Notes: a model not told the origin generated them from the letters alone. Counted from the stretch's first letter, positions 19,471 through 29,162 are shown. The stretch: 64,000 nt of DNA from CAWARU01 sp963784575 (GCA_963784575.1 CAWARU010000001.1:2356001-2420000); one strand, 5' to 3'. Program-made: numbers and translations.

Positions 19471-21240
19471 ATGTCTAAACCAAATTATATTCTAGGTACG
19501 GGTCTTTCTCATGATGGCTCTACCTGTCTTTTACGTGATGGTAAAATAGTGGTTGCAATTGAAAAAGAAAGATTAACAAGGAAAAAACATGATGGATATA
19601 ATGATGATCGAACAATACAATACTGCTTAGACACTGCTGGAATTACTTTTAAAGATATCGATCTGGTGGTGCAAGAAACAACTTATTATAATTTATTAGA
19701 ACCTGATGAGCCTGAAAAAGTAAAGGGAAGAATTATTCCTAAAGATATTCCGACTGTCACAATTTCACATCATTTGGCCCATGCTTATAGCGCTATTGGT
19801 ACGGCTCCATTTGATACCATGTCAGTGGTAGTATTAGATGGTGAAGGAAGTAATTTAGATCAATGTATTGATGTTAAAAATTGTAAACATTTACCTGAAG
19901 AAATAAAAAATTTAGCTCCCAAAAGCCAAAGAAAATATTGGGAGTTTCTAAGTTATTATGCTTTTCAAGATGGTAAGATACAACCCATATTTAAGGATTT
20001 TGCAAAAATCTATGATAAAAAATCAGACAATTTTGTAATTTGGTTGAGTACTCTTGGTGAATTTTATAAAGGTATAAGTACCTATATTTTCGATCAATGG
20101 TTTGCAGAGGGTAAAACCATGGGGCTCGCTCCATTTGGGAAACCAAATATATTTTCATTTGAAGCATTTAATTTTAATGACGGACGAATTGGGTTAAATA
20201 AAGATTGGATGGTACATTTTCAAGAAAAAAATAGCGGCGAATTTTTAGGTTTTTTTGAAAATTTCCAATTTTATGCAAATATGGCTTATTGGGGACAAAA
20301 GGAATTAGAAAAAGCTGTCATCGGATGTTTTAACAAAATGTATGAATTATTTCCAAATGAAAATGTCGCCTATTCAGGTGGTGTTGCTCTAAACGCAGTA
20401 GCAAATTCTAAATTATTTTCAACCACTCAATTTAAGAATTTCCATGTTCATCCTTCTCCCGCTGATAACGGGCTTGCTATAGGTTGCTGTTACTATGGCT
20501 GGCTAGAATATTTTCAAAAAGAAAAGGTTCAGGACAGAGGCTCAATTTATCTCGGTAGGACATACGAAAACAATGAAGCCATTGAAATATTGTCCAAAAA
20601 TTCACATTTGGTGGATTTTTATGAAAGTGATAATTATATAGAGGAAACTGCCAATTTCCTTGCTGAAGGAAAAATAGTTGGTTGGTTTCAAGGTGGATCG
20701 GAATTTGGTCCAAGAGCGCTTGGTCATAGAAGTATCTTAGCAGACCCTAGAAAACCTGGCATAAGAAATTTTATAAATAGAAAAATTAAACACAGAGAAG
20801 ATTTTCGGCCATTTGCTCCTTCTGTGTTAATGGAAGACTTAAAAACATATTTTGACTGTGATTTTGAAAAGAGTCCCTATATGATTCAAGTGGGTAGAGT
20901 AAGACCTGAGTTTGCAGCAGAAATACCTGCAGTAGTTCATACAGATCTGTCTGCAAGAGTACAATCAGTTGAAGAACATTTGTTTCCTGAATACTATCAA
21001 TTAATTAGAGCATTTAAAACTAAAACTAAACTTCCCATATTATTAAATACTTCTTTCAATGGTGCAAATATGCCGATTGTTGAGACACCTGAAGAAGCCA
21101 TTAATTTTTTTATAGAAATTCAAAACATTGATGTGTTGGTCATAAATAATATCATTATAAAAAATAAAACTCCAAAATATTTAAGATTTATTTGTATGAC
21201 CAAATATCAAGGCAGTGCAGATGATTATCCATCCGTTTAA
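19471..21240 (+). CDS. NodU/CmcH/TobZ-family carbamoyltransferase
   Basis: 589 residues, ATG preceded by TTGAGGG. The N-terminal Kae1-like domain has LSHDGS, the metal-binding motif SHHLAHAYSA near 93, VLDGEG near 116, MGLAPFG, SGGVALN and PADNGLAIG. The C-terminal YrdC-like domain has GWFQGGSEFGPRALGHRSI near 400, DFRPFAPSV and LLNTSFN. All family features are present, so it should be active, using ATP and carbamoyl phosphate to carbamoylate a hydroxyl or amine. Candidate acceptors are the Thr or Ser side chains of the predicted peptide. It overlaps the DUF1015 gene by 20 bases, so the two are translationally coupled. The CarA/CarB pair downstream would provide its substrate. Confidence 0.93.
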   Translation: MSKPNYILGTGLSHDGSTCLLRDGKIVVAIEKERLTRKKHDGYNDDRTIQYCLDTAGITFKDIDLVVQETTYYNLLEPDEPEKVKGRIIPKDIPTVTISHHLAHAYSAIGTAPFDTMSVVVLDGEGSNLDQCIDVKNCKHLPEEIKNLAPKSQRKYWEFLSYYAFQDGKIQPIFKDFAKIYDKKSDNFVIWLSTLGEFYKGISTYIFDQWFAEGKTMGLAPFGKPNIFSFEAFNFNDGRIGLNKDWMVHFQEKNSGEFLGFFENFQFYANMAYWGQKELEKAVIGCFNKMYELFPNENVAYSGGVALNAVANSKLFSTTQFKNFHVHPSPADNGLAIGCCYYGWLEYFQKEKVQDRGSIYLGRTYENNEAIEILSKNSHLVDFYESDNYIEETANFLAEGKIVGWFQGGSEFGPRALGHRSILADPRKPGIRNFINRKIKHREDFRPFAPSVLMEDLKTYFDCDFEKSPYMIQVGRVRPEFAAEIPAVVHTDLSARVQSVEEHLFPEYYQLIRAFKTKTKLPILLNTSFNGANMPIVETPEEAINFFIEIQNIDVLVINNIIIKNKTPKYLRFICMTKYQGSADDYPSV

Positions 21241-22351
21241 AGGATCACGCCCTTCTAAAGAACAGCAAAATTCAGTAATAAATTTAAATGAGAGGTTATT
21301 TGATCCAACACAATCTATCGACCATTTTTCAGAAGTTTATGATTTTCTTGAAAACCAACAAGCTCACTATATTCAAGACAGTGAGCCTTGCTACTACGTG
21401 TACCGTTTGGAATCAGACTATGGCTGTCAAACAGGGGTTATTGCATTAGTAGATTTGAATCATATGACATGCAATATCCACCCTCACGAGGAAGTAAAGC
21501 AATGGAAGAGCGATCTTTACATTGAGTTTCTGAATACCAAAAAAATACAGGCTAATCCTATTATCTTATTGCATAATTTTCTAGAGCCCATTCAATTACT
21601 GTTGCAAAGATTAACAGTCTCAGATCCAAATATCGATATTAAATCTGTTGCGGGATGTAGTCATAAACTGTGGGTGATTGAAAATACTGATCTAATTAAT
21701 TTGATTAATGATAATTATAAATTTATCAGTCATTATTATATTGGGGATGGACATCATCGCTATTATGCTGCAAAAAAAGGTTTTTTAGGGAATACAAAAT
21801 CCTATTTGCTTTGTTGGCTTATTTCAGATGCAGAAGCATGTGTTCTACCTTTTCATTGGATCGTACCCATGCTAGGTGCGGTGGACAGAAAAATATTGTT
21901 TAGAGAATTGGGCCAGCATTTTGACATATATATTCGATCTATTGCTGTACAGCCTAAAATGCCAAATCAACTCGGATTATACATTGATGCTACCTGGTAT
22001 CATCTAGAAATGAAATCCTCTAAGCCTGCATCACATATGAGTGTTTTTCTGAAAGAGTTTCTTAATCAAAAATTTGGTATTAACAATGTTATTAATACTT
22101 ATGTTGATGTTCATAAGCTCGCAACAACGGTGAGTAATTCAATGCATGATCTTGCTTTTTCTTTCCCAGAAATCAATATTAGCGATCTTCTCTCTTGGAT
22201 TAATTCTGGACATATATTGCCTGTAAATACTACGTATTTTGTACCAAAGCCCGCTATTGGATTAGTTAATTATTGTTTCGATCCCTCGATTACATCTCGA
22301 AATGAAACTAGATTAACTTCTAATAAAGAATCACTAACCTCCCCAAGCTAA
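21221..22351 (+). CDS. DUF1015 family protein, possible phosphoserine supplier
   Basis: The start is taken at ATG 21221 (MIIHPFKGSRP), which matches the usual DUF1015 beginning better than the GTG six bases upstream. The protein is 376 residues. It shows family features: Y-x-Y-R-L-E-S near 65, HPHEEV near 87, and YIGDGHHRYYAA near 178. The biochemical role of the family was not settled to my knowledge, but it often neighbours phosphoserine pathway genes. The DGHHR motif recalls the D-G-x-H-R site of ParB/Srx-fold serine kinases such as SbnI and archaeal SerK. SbnA next door needs O-phosphoserine, so a free-serine kinase role is an attractive inference. It overlaps the carbamoyltransferase gene by 20 bases. 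Confidence 0.8.
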   Translation: MIIHPFKGSRPSKEQQNSVINLNERLFDPTQSIDHFSEVYDFLENQQAHYIQDSEPCYYVYRLESDYGCQTGVIALVDLNHMTCNIHPHEEVKQWKSDLYIEFLNTKKIQANPIILLHNFLEPIQLLLQRLTVSDPNIDIKSVAGCSHKLWVIENTDLINLINDNYKFISHYYIGDGHHRYYAAKKGFLGNTKSYLLCWLISDAEACVLPFHWIVPMLGAVDRKILFRELGQHFDIYIRSIAVQPKMPNQLGLYIDATWYHLEMKSSKPASHMSVFLKEFLNQKFGINNVINTYVDVHKLATTVSNSMHDLAFSFPEINISDLLSWINSGHILPVNTTYFVPKPAIGLVNYCFDPSITSRNETRLTSNKESLTSPS

Positions 22352-22432
22352 TTAACTGACGCTTATTAAATTGCTATAATTGCTATAGTGGAATATCAGG
22401 TTCGATTTGAGTGTTGTTTGTTAAGGAAAGTC

Positions 22433-22657
22433 TTAACTATTCTTAGCTTCTTCCATTTGCCTTCTTAAACTTAAAGGCCTCATATCTGTCCAAACCTCAT
22501 CAACGTATGCTGCACATACTTCTTTTGTGCCTTCGATTCCTGTTTCTTTCCAGCCAAAAGGTATTTCTTTCTTAAAGCTCGGCCAAAAAGAATATTGCTC
22601 TTCAATATTAACCAGAACCTTGAAGGTTTGGGTTTCTTCTTTTTCATTCATAACCAT
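22433..22657 (-). CDS. MbtH-like NRPS chaperone
   Basis: Starting at the ATG whose upstream AGGAG sits five bases away gives 74 residues, the normal MbtH size; a longer open frame extends 36 residues upstream but lacks a comparable site. The family signature is complete: F-K-V-L-V-N, Q-Y-S-F-W-P, P-F-G-W and Y-V-D-E-V-W-T-D-M-R-P-L-S-L, with all three conserved Trp. MbtH proteins bind adenylation domains and help them fold or work, so this one likely serves the synthetases at the window start. It lies antisense between the DUF1015 and sbnA genes. Confidence 0.95.
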   Translation of the reverse strand: MVMNEKEETQTFKVLVNIEEQYSFWPSFKKEIPFGWKETGIEGTKEVCAAYVDEVWTDMRPLSLRRQMEEAKNS

Positions 22658-22938
22658 TTCGACTCCTAAGTTATTGCTAGTTTGAAAAAATAAGGTAACA
22701 TTCTTAGATAAGCATTGTTGAGTGAAATCAATATTTGACGACTGTCCGCCGTGCTTTTCAGCCACTCAATTTGAAGTTAATTATACCCGCTTTTTGGAAT
22801 TCATGCGATTATTTTATGACTTTTTCATATCGCAAGACTGGGAGGTAAAGTTAGTTAATATAACATTAATAGAATCTTGAATTCTTGAACATGTACTGTT
22901 AAAGTGGTTTATGGCGAATTTGAGGATGATTTTATTCA

Positions 22939-23905
22939 ATGATAATTGACAGTATAGCAGATGTAAAGAGCAGTCCTATTTTTTTTAACATGAAAGGATT
23001 TGTGCCTTCGGATCTTTTATTAAAACTAGAAGGATTGAATATTGCAAAGTCAATCAAACTTAAAACAGCTAGGCACATGTTAGAAGCCCATGAGAAAAAT
23101 GGTAATGTTATAAAAAACAAATCCCGAATTATTTGCTCAAGCTCAGGTAATTTGGCTATTGCTTTGGCTATACTTTGCAAAGAAAAAAAATATCCTATGA
23201 TTGCAGTAGTAGATCCAAATACCAACTTACTGTCAAAAAAATTAATACCTTTATATGGTGGAGAACTTATTGAAGTTACAGAGCGTGATAGCAATGGGGG
23301 TTTCCTTCAAACCAGGATAGATTTAATTAATAAAATGCTTAAGGAAGATAAGTATCTATTTTGGATTAACCAATATGACGATCTGGAAAATTGTCATGCA
23401 CATTATCACACCACAGCGGGTGAAATATTAAAGGAGGTTCCAGACATCACCCATTTGTTTATTGGAGCAGGTACAACCGGGACTCTAATGGGCTGTGCTC
23501 AATATTTTAGGCAATACTCACCAAAGACCAAAGTTATAGCCGTAGATGCTGTGGGATTCTGTAACTTTCTCAAAAGTTCCAGCTAAACGGTATATTCCTG
23601 GTTTGGGTACCAGTATCGCACCTTCTATTGCAGATAAAAATGCTGTGGATGATATTATTTGGGTTCAAGAAAAAGACACGATTCGAACCTGCTATGAGAT
23701 TTTGGAAAATCTTGGATTATGGATAGGTGGTTCAACTGGCACTGTATTACATGGTGTTCGTCAATACTCTATGGAATCATCCAAAAACAAAATAGTAGCT
23801 ATAAGTCCTGATTTTGGAGACGCTTATTTAGATTCTGTCTATAATTTTGATTGGATCAGAAGTAAGTACAATTGTGAAATTAAGGATATTTTACATGGAA
23901 GCTAA
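22939..23905 (+). pseudogene. sbnA: SbnA-like 2,3-diaminopropionate synthase, frameshifted
   Basis: Two overlapping frames together make one PLP enzyme of the cysteine synthase fold. The first (22939-23586) carries the start with GAGGA upstream, KLEGLNIAKSIK with a candidate PLP lysine, CSSSGNLAIALA and the phosphate-binding GAGTTGTL. The second (from 23558) carries KRYIPGLGTS, WIGGSTGTVL and the C-terminus. Removing one base from GGAT at 23554-23557 restores DAVGSVTFS, matching the SbnA pattern. SbnA joins O-phosphoserine and glutamate into N-(2-amino-2-carboxyethyl)-glutamate, which SbnB cleaves oxidatively to L-2,3-diaminopropionate. The stop overlaps the sbnB start by 11 bases. If the shift is real and not bypassed, Dap synthesis would fail; a sequence error is possible. 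Confidence 0.85.
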
Positions 23906-24932
23906 TTTACGTATAGTTGCTGCGAAGGTAATATCTGAAATTTTGAATAATAATACTGAAGCTTTATATAAAATAGTTAAAGATTGTTATTCAATGCATG
24001 ATGAAGGTGGCAGCCTGACGGCGCCAAGTGCATTTCTCTTATTCCCTCATAAACCAGAAGCAAGAATTATCGGGCTCTCTGCAGCAATCAAACCCGATCA
24101 GAAAAATTTTAGTGAAATTGCAGGTATGAAATGGATTGCAAGCTATCCTAAAAATATTCAAAATAACTTACCGAGAGCTTCTGCCGTAATTATTTTAAAT
24201 CATCCTGAAACAGGATTTCCAATAGCATGCCTTGAAGGTTCTTTAATCAGTGCTGCTCGTACTGCATTGTCTGCAGTCGCCGGAGCGGAATTCTTGTATA
24301 ATCGTCATAAAGTTTGTTCTGCATTGGGCATTATTGGCAATGGTTTTATTGCAAAAAATATTTTAAAATATTTAATTTTACTCAATTGGGAAATAGATGA
24401 GATATATTTATATGATACTTTTCCTGCCTCGAGTAAGTCGTTTCAGCAGTATGCACAATCTTTAGGCAATTTTAAGGTAGTTATTCATCATTCTTCTGAT
24501 AAGGTAATTCAATCATCGGATTTAATTATCTTTGCTACTACGGAAAGAACACCCAATGTTAAAAACCTAGATTTATTTCGACACAATCCTTGCGTTTTGC
24601 ATATTTCATTACGTGATCTTGCTAACAATATTATTTTAAATAGTACAAATGTTGTGGATGATATTGAACATATTTTATCAGCAAAAACATCGGTACATCT
24701 TGCTTATGAAGAGAATAATCAAGATAGATCTTTTATTAACGGCACTATTGGCCAGATGATATCAGGTACGCGATCTCTTCCGAGCGGTCGTAGCATAATT
24801 TATTCACCTATGGGCTTGGGAATATTAGACATCGCAGTGAGTCAATTTGTCTATCAGCAATCAATACAGTCTAATACATTTACTAATATTGAAAATTTTC
24901 TCCCATTAGAAAATTCTGTAATCGCAAGTTAA
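23895..24932 (+). CDS. sbnB: SbnB-like dehydrogenase of 2,3-diaminopropionate synthesis
   Basis: The start chosen is ATG 23895 (MEANLRIVAAKV), overlapping the sbnA stop by 11 bases; the frame is open further upstream but that part lies inside sbnA. The 345-residue protein has the ornithine cyclodeaminase/mu-crystallin fold: PSAFLLFP, GMKWIASYP, LEGSLISAARTALSAVAG near 115, and the nucleotide-binding LGIIGNGFIAKNI near 144. SbnB releases L-2,3-diaminopropionate and 2-oxoglutarate from the SbnA product using NAD. Its intact state beside a frameshifted sbnA is notable. The amino acid made would fit the last adenylation domain of the NRPS. Confidence 0.92.
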   Translation: MEANLRIVAAKVISEILNNNTEALYKIVKDCYSMHDEGGSLTAPSAFLLFPHKPEARIIGLSAAIKPDQKNFSEIAGMKWIASYPKNIQNNLPRASAVIILNHPETGFPIACLEGSLISAARTALSAVAGAEFLYNRHKVCSALGIIGNGFIAKNILKYLILLNWEIDEIYLYDTFPASSKSFQQYAQSLGNFKVVIHHSSDKVIQSSDLIIFATTERTPNVKNLDLFRHNPCVLHISLRDLANNIILNSTNVVDDIEHILSAKTSVHLAYEENNQDRSFINGTIGQMISGTRSLPSGRSIIYSPMGLGILDIAVSQFVYQQSIQSNTFTNIENFLPLENSVIAS

Positions 24933-24970
24933 GAATTATGATTACCAAGCAATTAGGAAACTGCTGATAC

Positions 24971-26197
24971 ATGTATTCATTAAAAAATCCTCCTGCAACT
25001 CTCCTTCTAGAAGATGGATCTTTGTTTCATGGTTATTCTTTTGGAGTTGACGGATCCACATTAGGCGAAGTTGTTTTCAATACTTCAATGACCGGCTATC
25101 AAGAAATGTTGAGCGATTGCTCTTATGCTGGGCAAATTTTAACTCTCTCTTATCCGCATATCGGAAATACTGGAATTAATTTGGAAGATAATGAATCTCA
25201 TCGGATCTGGGCTCATGGTTTAATTGTTCGTCAATATTCAGAATATTATAGCAATTGGCGCGCAGAAAAATCATTATCTTCGTTTCTAATGGAACAAAAT
25301 GTTGTTGCCATCAGTCAAATTGATACCCGCTCTTTAATTCACGTGCTTCGAGAAAAAGGTTCGATGATGGGTTGCATTATTTCTGAAAGACTAGAAAAAA
25401 ACTCGTTAAACTACCAAAATTCTTTATTACGATTAAAAGAATATATCTTGAAAAAAACCATGGAAATGGATTTTACAAAAGAAGTTTCTTTAAAATCTTT
25501 TCAAGAATGGACTCTGAAAGAAAGAATGAATTCAAGTCCTACACAACAAAATCTTCTTAATTTTAAAACCCCACATATTATTATTTATGATTTTGGTTTT
25601 AAGCACAATATTCCAAATTGTCTTCGCGCACTTGGTTGTCAGATTACCATTATCCCTGCAAACACATCAGTTTCAGAATTTCTCAGAATTTTACCCGTTC
25701 CAAGTGGCATAGTTCTATCCAATGGCCCAGGCAATCCTAATTCCCTTAAAGATACAATTACGTTGGTTTCAGAGCTCATTGAAACGAATTTACCAATTCT
25801 TGGTATTTGCTTAGGACATCAATTATTAGCGCTTGCAAGTGGTGCAAGGGTTACCAAGATGAAATTTGGACATCACGGTGCGAATCATCCTGTCCTAAAT
25901 CTAAAAACAGGTCACGTCATGATCACCAGTCAAAATCATGGATACACTGTTCAAGAAGAGTCTTTGCCGCCTGCATTTGAAATGACATATCGATCTTTAT
26001 TCGATGGGACTTTACAAGGCTTTCAGCATACAGAAAAGCCCATTATGGGGTTTCAAGGACATCCAGAAGCTAGTCCCGGACCTGAAGAAAGTATAGAAAT
26101 ATTCAAAGACTTTTTAACTATTGTAATGAACGAAAACAAAAAACTTCCATCGGAACAACAGCCATTTAACTTCAAGCAGGTCATTGAAAATGCCTAG
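24971..26197 (+). CDS. carA: Carbamoyl-phosphate synthase small subunit
   Basis: 408 residues. The N-terminal CarA domain shows LEDGSLFHGYSFG and FNTSMTGYQEM; the C-terminal class I glutamine amidotransferase domain shows the nucleophile in GICLGHQLLALA near 280 and the His-Glu pair in GHPEASPGPEE near 363. It hydrolyses glutamine and passes ammonia to CarB. The gene overlaps carB by eight bases and sits just downstream of sbnB, so this is a cluster-embedded copy probably devoted to the carbamoyltransferases rather than to general arginine and pyrimidine synthesis. Whether another carAB exists elsewhere in the genome cannot be seen here. Confidence 0.96.
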   Translation: MYSLKNPPATLLLEDGSLFHGYSFGVDGSTLGEVVFNTSMTGYQEMLSDCSYAGQILTLSYPHIGNTGINLEDNESHRIWAHGLIVRQYSEYYSNWRAEKSLSSFLMEQNVVAISQIDTRSLIHVLREKGSMMGCIISERLEKNSLNYQNSLLRLKEYILKKTMEMDFTKEVSLKSFQEWTLKERMNSSPTQQNLLNFKTPHIIIYDFGFKHNIPNCLRALGCQITIIPANTSVSEFLRILPVPSGIVLSNGPGNPNSLKDTITLVSELIETNLPILGICLGHQLLALASGARVTKMKFGHHGANHPVLNLKTGHVMITSQNHGYTVQEESLPPAFEMTYRSLFDGTLQGFQHTEKPIMGFQGHPEASPGPEESIEIFKDFLTIVMNENKKLPSEQQPFNFKQVIENA

Positions 26198-29075
26198 ACG
26201 ATCAGATATTAATAGCATACTCATTATTGGCTCAGGTCCCATCATTATTGGGCAAGGCTGTGAATTCGATTACTCTGGCGTACAAGCTTGCAGAGCTTTA
26301 AAAGAAGAAGGATACAAAATCATTCTGGTCAATTCTAATCCTGCAACGATAATGACCGATCCCGATTTCAGTGAAGTCACATACATCGAGCCTATCAATT
26401 GGAAAGAAATTACCAAGATTATCCTCAAAGAAAAACCTGATGCATTGCTCCCCACCATGGGCGGCCAAACAGCTTTAAATTGCACATTGGATCTTTATAA
26501 AGAGGGTATCTTAAAAAAATACAACATAAAACTTATTGGCGCTTCAATCGATGCCATAGAAAAAGCCGAAAATCGAGAGCTTTTTCGAAAAGCCATGCAA
26601 ACCATAGGTTTAGAGGTGCCTCGTTCTTCTGTCGCCACGTCCCTAGAAGAAGCGAAAGAAATTCAAACCACACTTGGATTTCCTACCATTATTCGTCCTT
26701 CTTATACCTTAGGAGGACATGGTGGCGGCATAGCGCACAATCAGCAAGAGTTTCTAGACATTTGCGAAAGAGGATTTGCATATTCTCCCATTCATACTTT
26801 ATTAATTGAAGAGTCGTTATTGGGGTGGAAGGAATTCGAGCTTGAAGTTGTGCGTGACAAAAATGATAATTGTATTATAGTCTGCACCATAGAAAACATT
26901 GATCCCATGGGCATTCATACGGGTGATTCCATTACCTGTGCCCCCGCACAAACCTTAACCGATTTAGAATATCAGAAAATGCGAACTGCAGCGATTACCA
27001 TACTACGAGAGGTGGGTGTTGAAACAGGCGGTGCAAACGTACAATTTGCTGTAGACCCTAAAAACGGCAGAATGCTTGTTATCGAAATGAATCCTCGTGT
27101 TTCTCGTTCCTCCGCACTTGCCTCAAAAGCCACTGGATTTCCCATTGCAAAAATAGCTGCCAAGCTCGCAATTGGTTATACTCTAGATGAATTAAAAAAT
27201 GATATTACAAAAGGCTCGATTCCAGCTTCTTTTGAACCCACCTTAGACTATGTAGTCATAAAAATTCCCCGATTTAACTTTGATAAATTCATCGGTGCCA
27301 ATCCGATTTTAACCACACAAATGAAGTCTGTTGGGGAAGTGATGGCACTAGGGAGAACATTTCAGGAATCTCTTCAGAAAGCTTTGTGTAGTTTAGAAGC
27401 AGGTTTTGAAGGTGTTTACCCACCATTAAATTATATCACATCTAATTTATCGATTAATGAATTGAAACGGAAATTATTGGTATCTACTTTTGATCGTTTT
27501 TTTTACATATCTCTCGCATTTCAGAAAAATATGACTTTAACGGAAATAAATGAGTTGACAGGTATTGACTCCTGGTTTTTAAATCAAATCCAGGATTTAG
27601 TCATTACCGAACACAGTATTCGATCACATAATCTTGCTAACGTTGATCCCGAACATTTATTTCTATGGAAACAACAAGGGTTTAGTGACAAACGACTTGC
27701 AACCTTATTTGACACCTCTGAGGCCGAAATTCGCGCAATTAGACATCGAAATAGTATACGGCCTGTTTATAAAAGAGTTGATAGCTGTGCTGCTGAGTTT
27801 CCAGCAAAAACGGCTTATCTTTACTCAACATATGAGACAACCTGCGAATCAAGGCCTAACCAAAACCCTAAAATTATTGTGCTTGGCAGTGGTCCGAATC
27901 GTATAGGACAAGGCATAGAATTTGATTACTGCTGCGTCCATGCTATCATGGCCATCCGTGAAGCGGGGTTTGAAACCATTATGATCAATTGTAATCCAGA
28001 AACAGTGTCCACAGATTATGATATCTCAGACCGCTTATATTTTGAACCTTTAACACTTGAAGCTGTCCTTGAAATTATTGATCTTGAAAAACCCTCTGGA
28101 ATTTTCGTTCATTTTGGAGGACAAACGCCTCTTAAACTAGTTAAAAGCTTGGCTGAGTCAGGAGTAGCTTTATTAGGAACAAGCTGGCAGTCTATCCAGA
28201 TTGCAGAGGATAGAAAATTATTTTTAAACCTTTTAAATCACCTTAAATTAATTCAACCTCAGAATGGAACGGCTGTCACACTTAAAGAAGGAATGGATGT
28301 TGCTAAAAAAATTGGTTATCCACTAATATTAAGACCTTCTTTTGTTCTGGGTGGACAGGCCATGAAGGTTGTTCACAATGATTCTGAATTAGAGAAATAT
28401 TTTGAAAGAGCCATTCAAGTTTCCGATGGTAATCCCATATTACTCGATAAATTTTTAGAAAATGCTATAGAAGTTGATGTTGACGCTATTTCAGATGGAA
28501 ATCAAACCTTTATTGCTGGCATTTTAGAGCACCTAGAACCAGCAGGCATCCACTCTGGAGATTCAACTTGCTCTTTACCTCCTTTTAGTTTATCTCAAGA
28601 TATTCAAGCAGAATTGTCAAAACAAGTAAGAATTTTAGCAGGAGCACTCCAAATTGTAGGTCCTCTAAATGTACAGTTTGCACTTAAAGACAATATTATT
28701 TATGTACTAGAAGTTAATCCCAGAGTCTCTAGAACCATGCCTTTCGTAGCAAAATCCATTGGGTTACCCATTGCAAAAATAGCAGCTCTTTCAATGCTCG
28801 GAAAATCCCTAAAAGAACAAGGTATAGAGAGAACTTATCAACATAGCTATTTTTGTGTTAAATCGCCTGTTTTTTCATTTGATAAATTTCCTGAAGCCAA
28901 TCATGAGCTAGGTCCTGAAATGAAATCAACTGGAGAAGTTATGGGCATTGACATGACTTTTGAAAAGGCCTTATTTAAAAGCAAAAGGGCTTCGTCTTCT
29001 ATTTCTTCAGAAATTGATTCAGATTCCAAAGTATATTCGCTACAAGAATTGCATAATAAGATTAATGGCACGTAA
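26190..29075 (+). CDS. carB: Carbamoyl-phosphate synthase large subunit lacking the allosteric domain
   Basis: The start is ATG 26190 (MPRRSDINSILIIGSGP), which aligns with known CarB N-termini; a TTG six bases earlier is less likely. The 961 residues contain both ATP-grasp halves: GQGCEFDYSG, MGGQTALN, RPSYTLGGHGGG and EMNPRVSRSSALASK in the first; GQGIEFDYCCVHA, FGGQTPLKL and EVNPRVSRTMPF in the second. The usual protein is about 1070 residues. Here the protein ends shortly after STGEVMGID-MTFEKAL, where the C-terminal MGS-like domain, which binds ornithine and UMP in E. coli CarB, would begin. Only a short Ser-rich tail follows. The natural reading is a synthase free of feedback control, dedicated to natural product carbamoylation. 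The missing domain is seen; lack of regulation is inferred. Confidence 0.95.
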   Translation: MPRRSDINSILIIGSGPIIIGQGCEFDYSGVQACRALKEEGYKIILVNSNPATIMTDPDFSEVTYIEPINWKEITKIILKEKPDALLPTMGGQTALNCTLDLYKEGILKKYNIKLIGASIDAIEKAENRELFRKAMQTIGLEVPRSSVATSLEEAKEIQTTLGFPTIIRPSYTLGGHGGGIAHNQQEFLDICERGFAYSPIHTLLIEESLLGWKEFELEVVRDKNDNCIIVCTIENIDPMGIHTGDSITCAPAQTLTDLEYQKMRTAAITILREVGVETGGANVQFAVDPKNGRMLVIEMNPRVSRSSALASKATGFPIAKIAAKLAIGYTLDELKNDITKGSIPASFEPTLDYVVIKIPRFNFDKFIGANPILTTQMKSVGEVMALGRTFQESLQKALCSLEAGFEGVYPPLNYITSNLSINELKRKLLVSTFDRFFYISLAFQKNMTLTEINELTGIDSWFLNQIQDLVITEHSIRSHNLANVDPEHLFLWKQQGFSDKRLATLFDTSEAEIRAIRHRNSIRPVYKRVDSCAAEFPAKTAYLYSTYETTCESRPNQNPKIIVLGSGPNRIGQGIEFDYCCVHAIMAIREAGFETIMINCNPETVSTDYDISDRLYFEPLTLEAVLEIIDLEKPSGIFVHFGGQTPLKLVKSLAESGVALLGTSWQSIQIAEDRKLFLNLLNHLKLIQPQNGTAVTLKEGMDVAKKIGYPLILRPSFVLGGQAMKVVHNDSELEKYFERAIQVSDGNPILLDKFLENAIEVDVDAISDGNQTFIAGILEHLEPAGIHSGDSTCSLPPFSLSQDIQAELSKQVRILAGALQIVGPLNVQFALKDNIIYVLEVNPRVSRTMPFVAKSIGLPIAKIAALSMLGKSLKEQGIERTYQHSYFCVKSPVFSFDKFPEANHELGPEMKSTGEVMGIDMTFEKALFKSKRASSSISSEIDSDSKVYSLQELHNKINGT

Positions 29076-29162
29076 ATTTGTCAATCTTAAAACAATAACA
29101 ATGAGTCTGAAGTAAAATTAAATTCAATTTTGGTATCTTTGGATTCCTTATTAAATAAAGAA

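Noticed and set aside
22658..22765. 36-residue N-terminal extension of the MbtH protein
   Set aside because: No ribosome site at the upstream start, while AGGAG precedes the inner ATG that gives the normal family length.
23847..23894. Upstream start for sbnB
   Set aside because: The extra residues lie within the sbnA coding end and do not match SbnB N-termini; ATG 23895 fits the known beginning.
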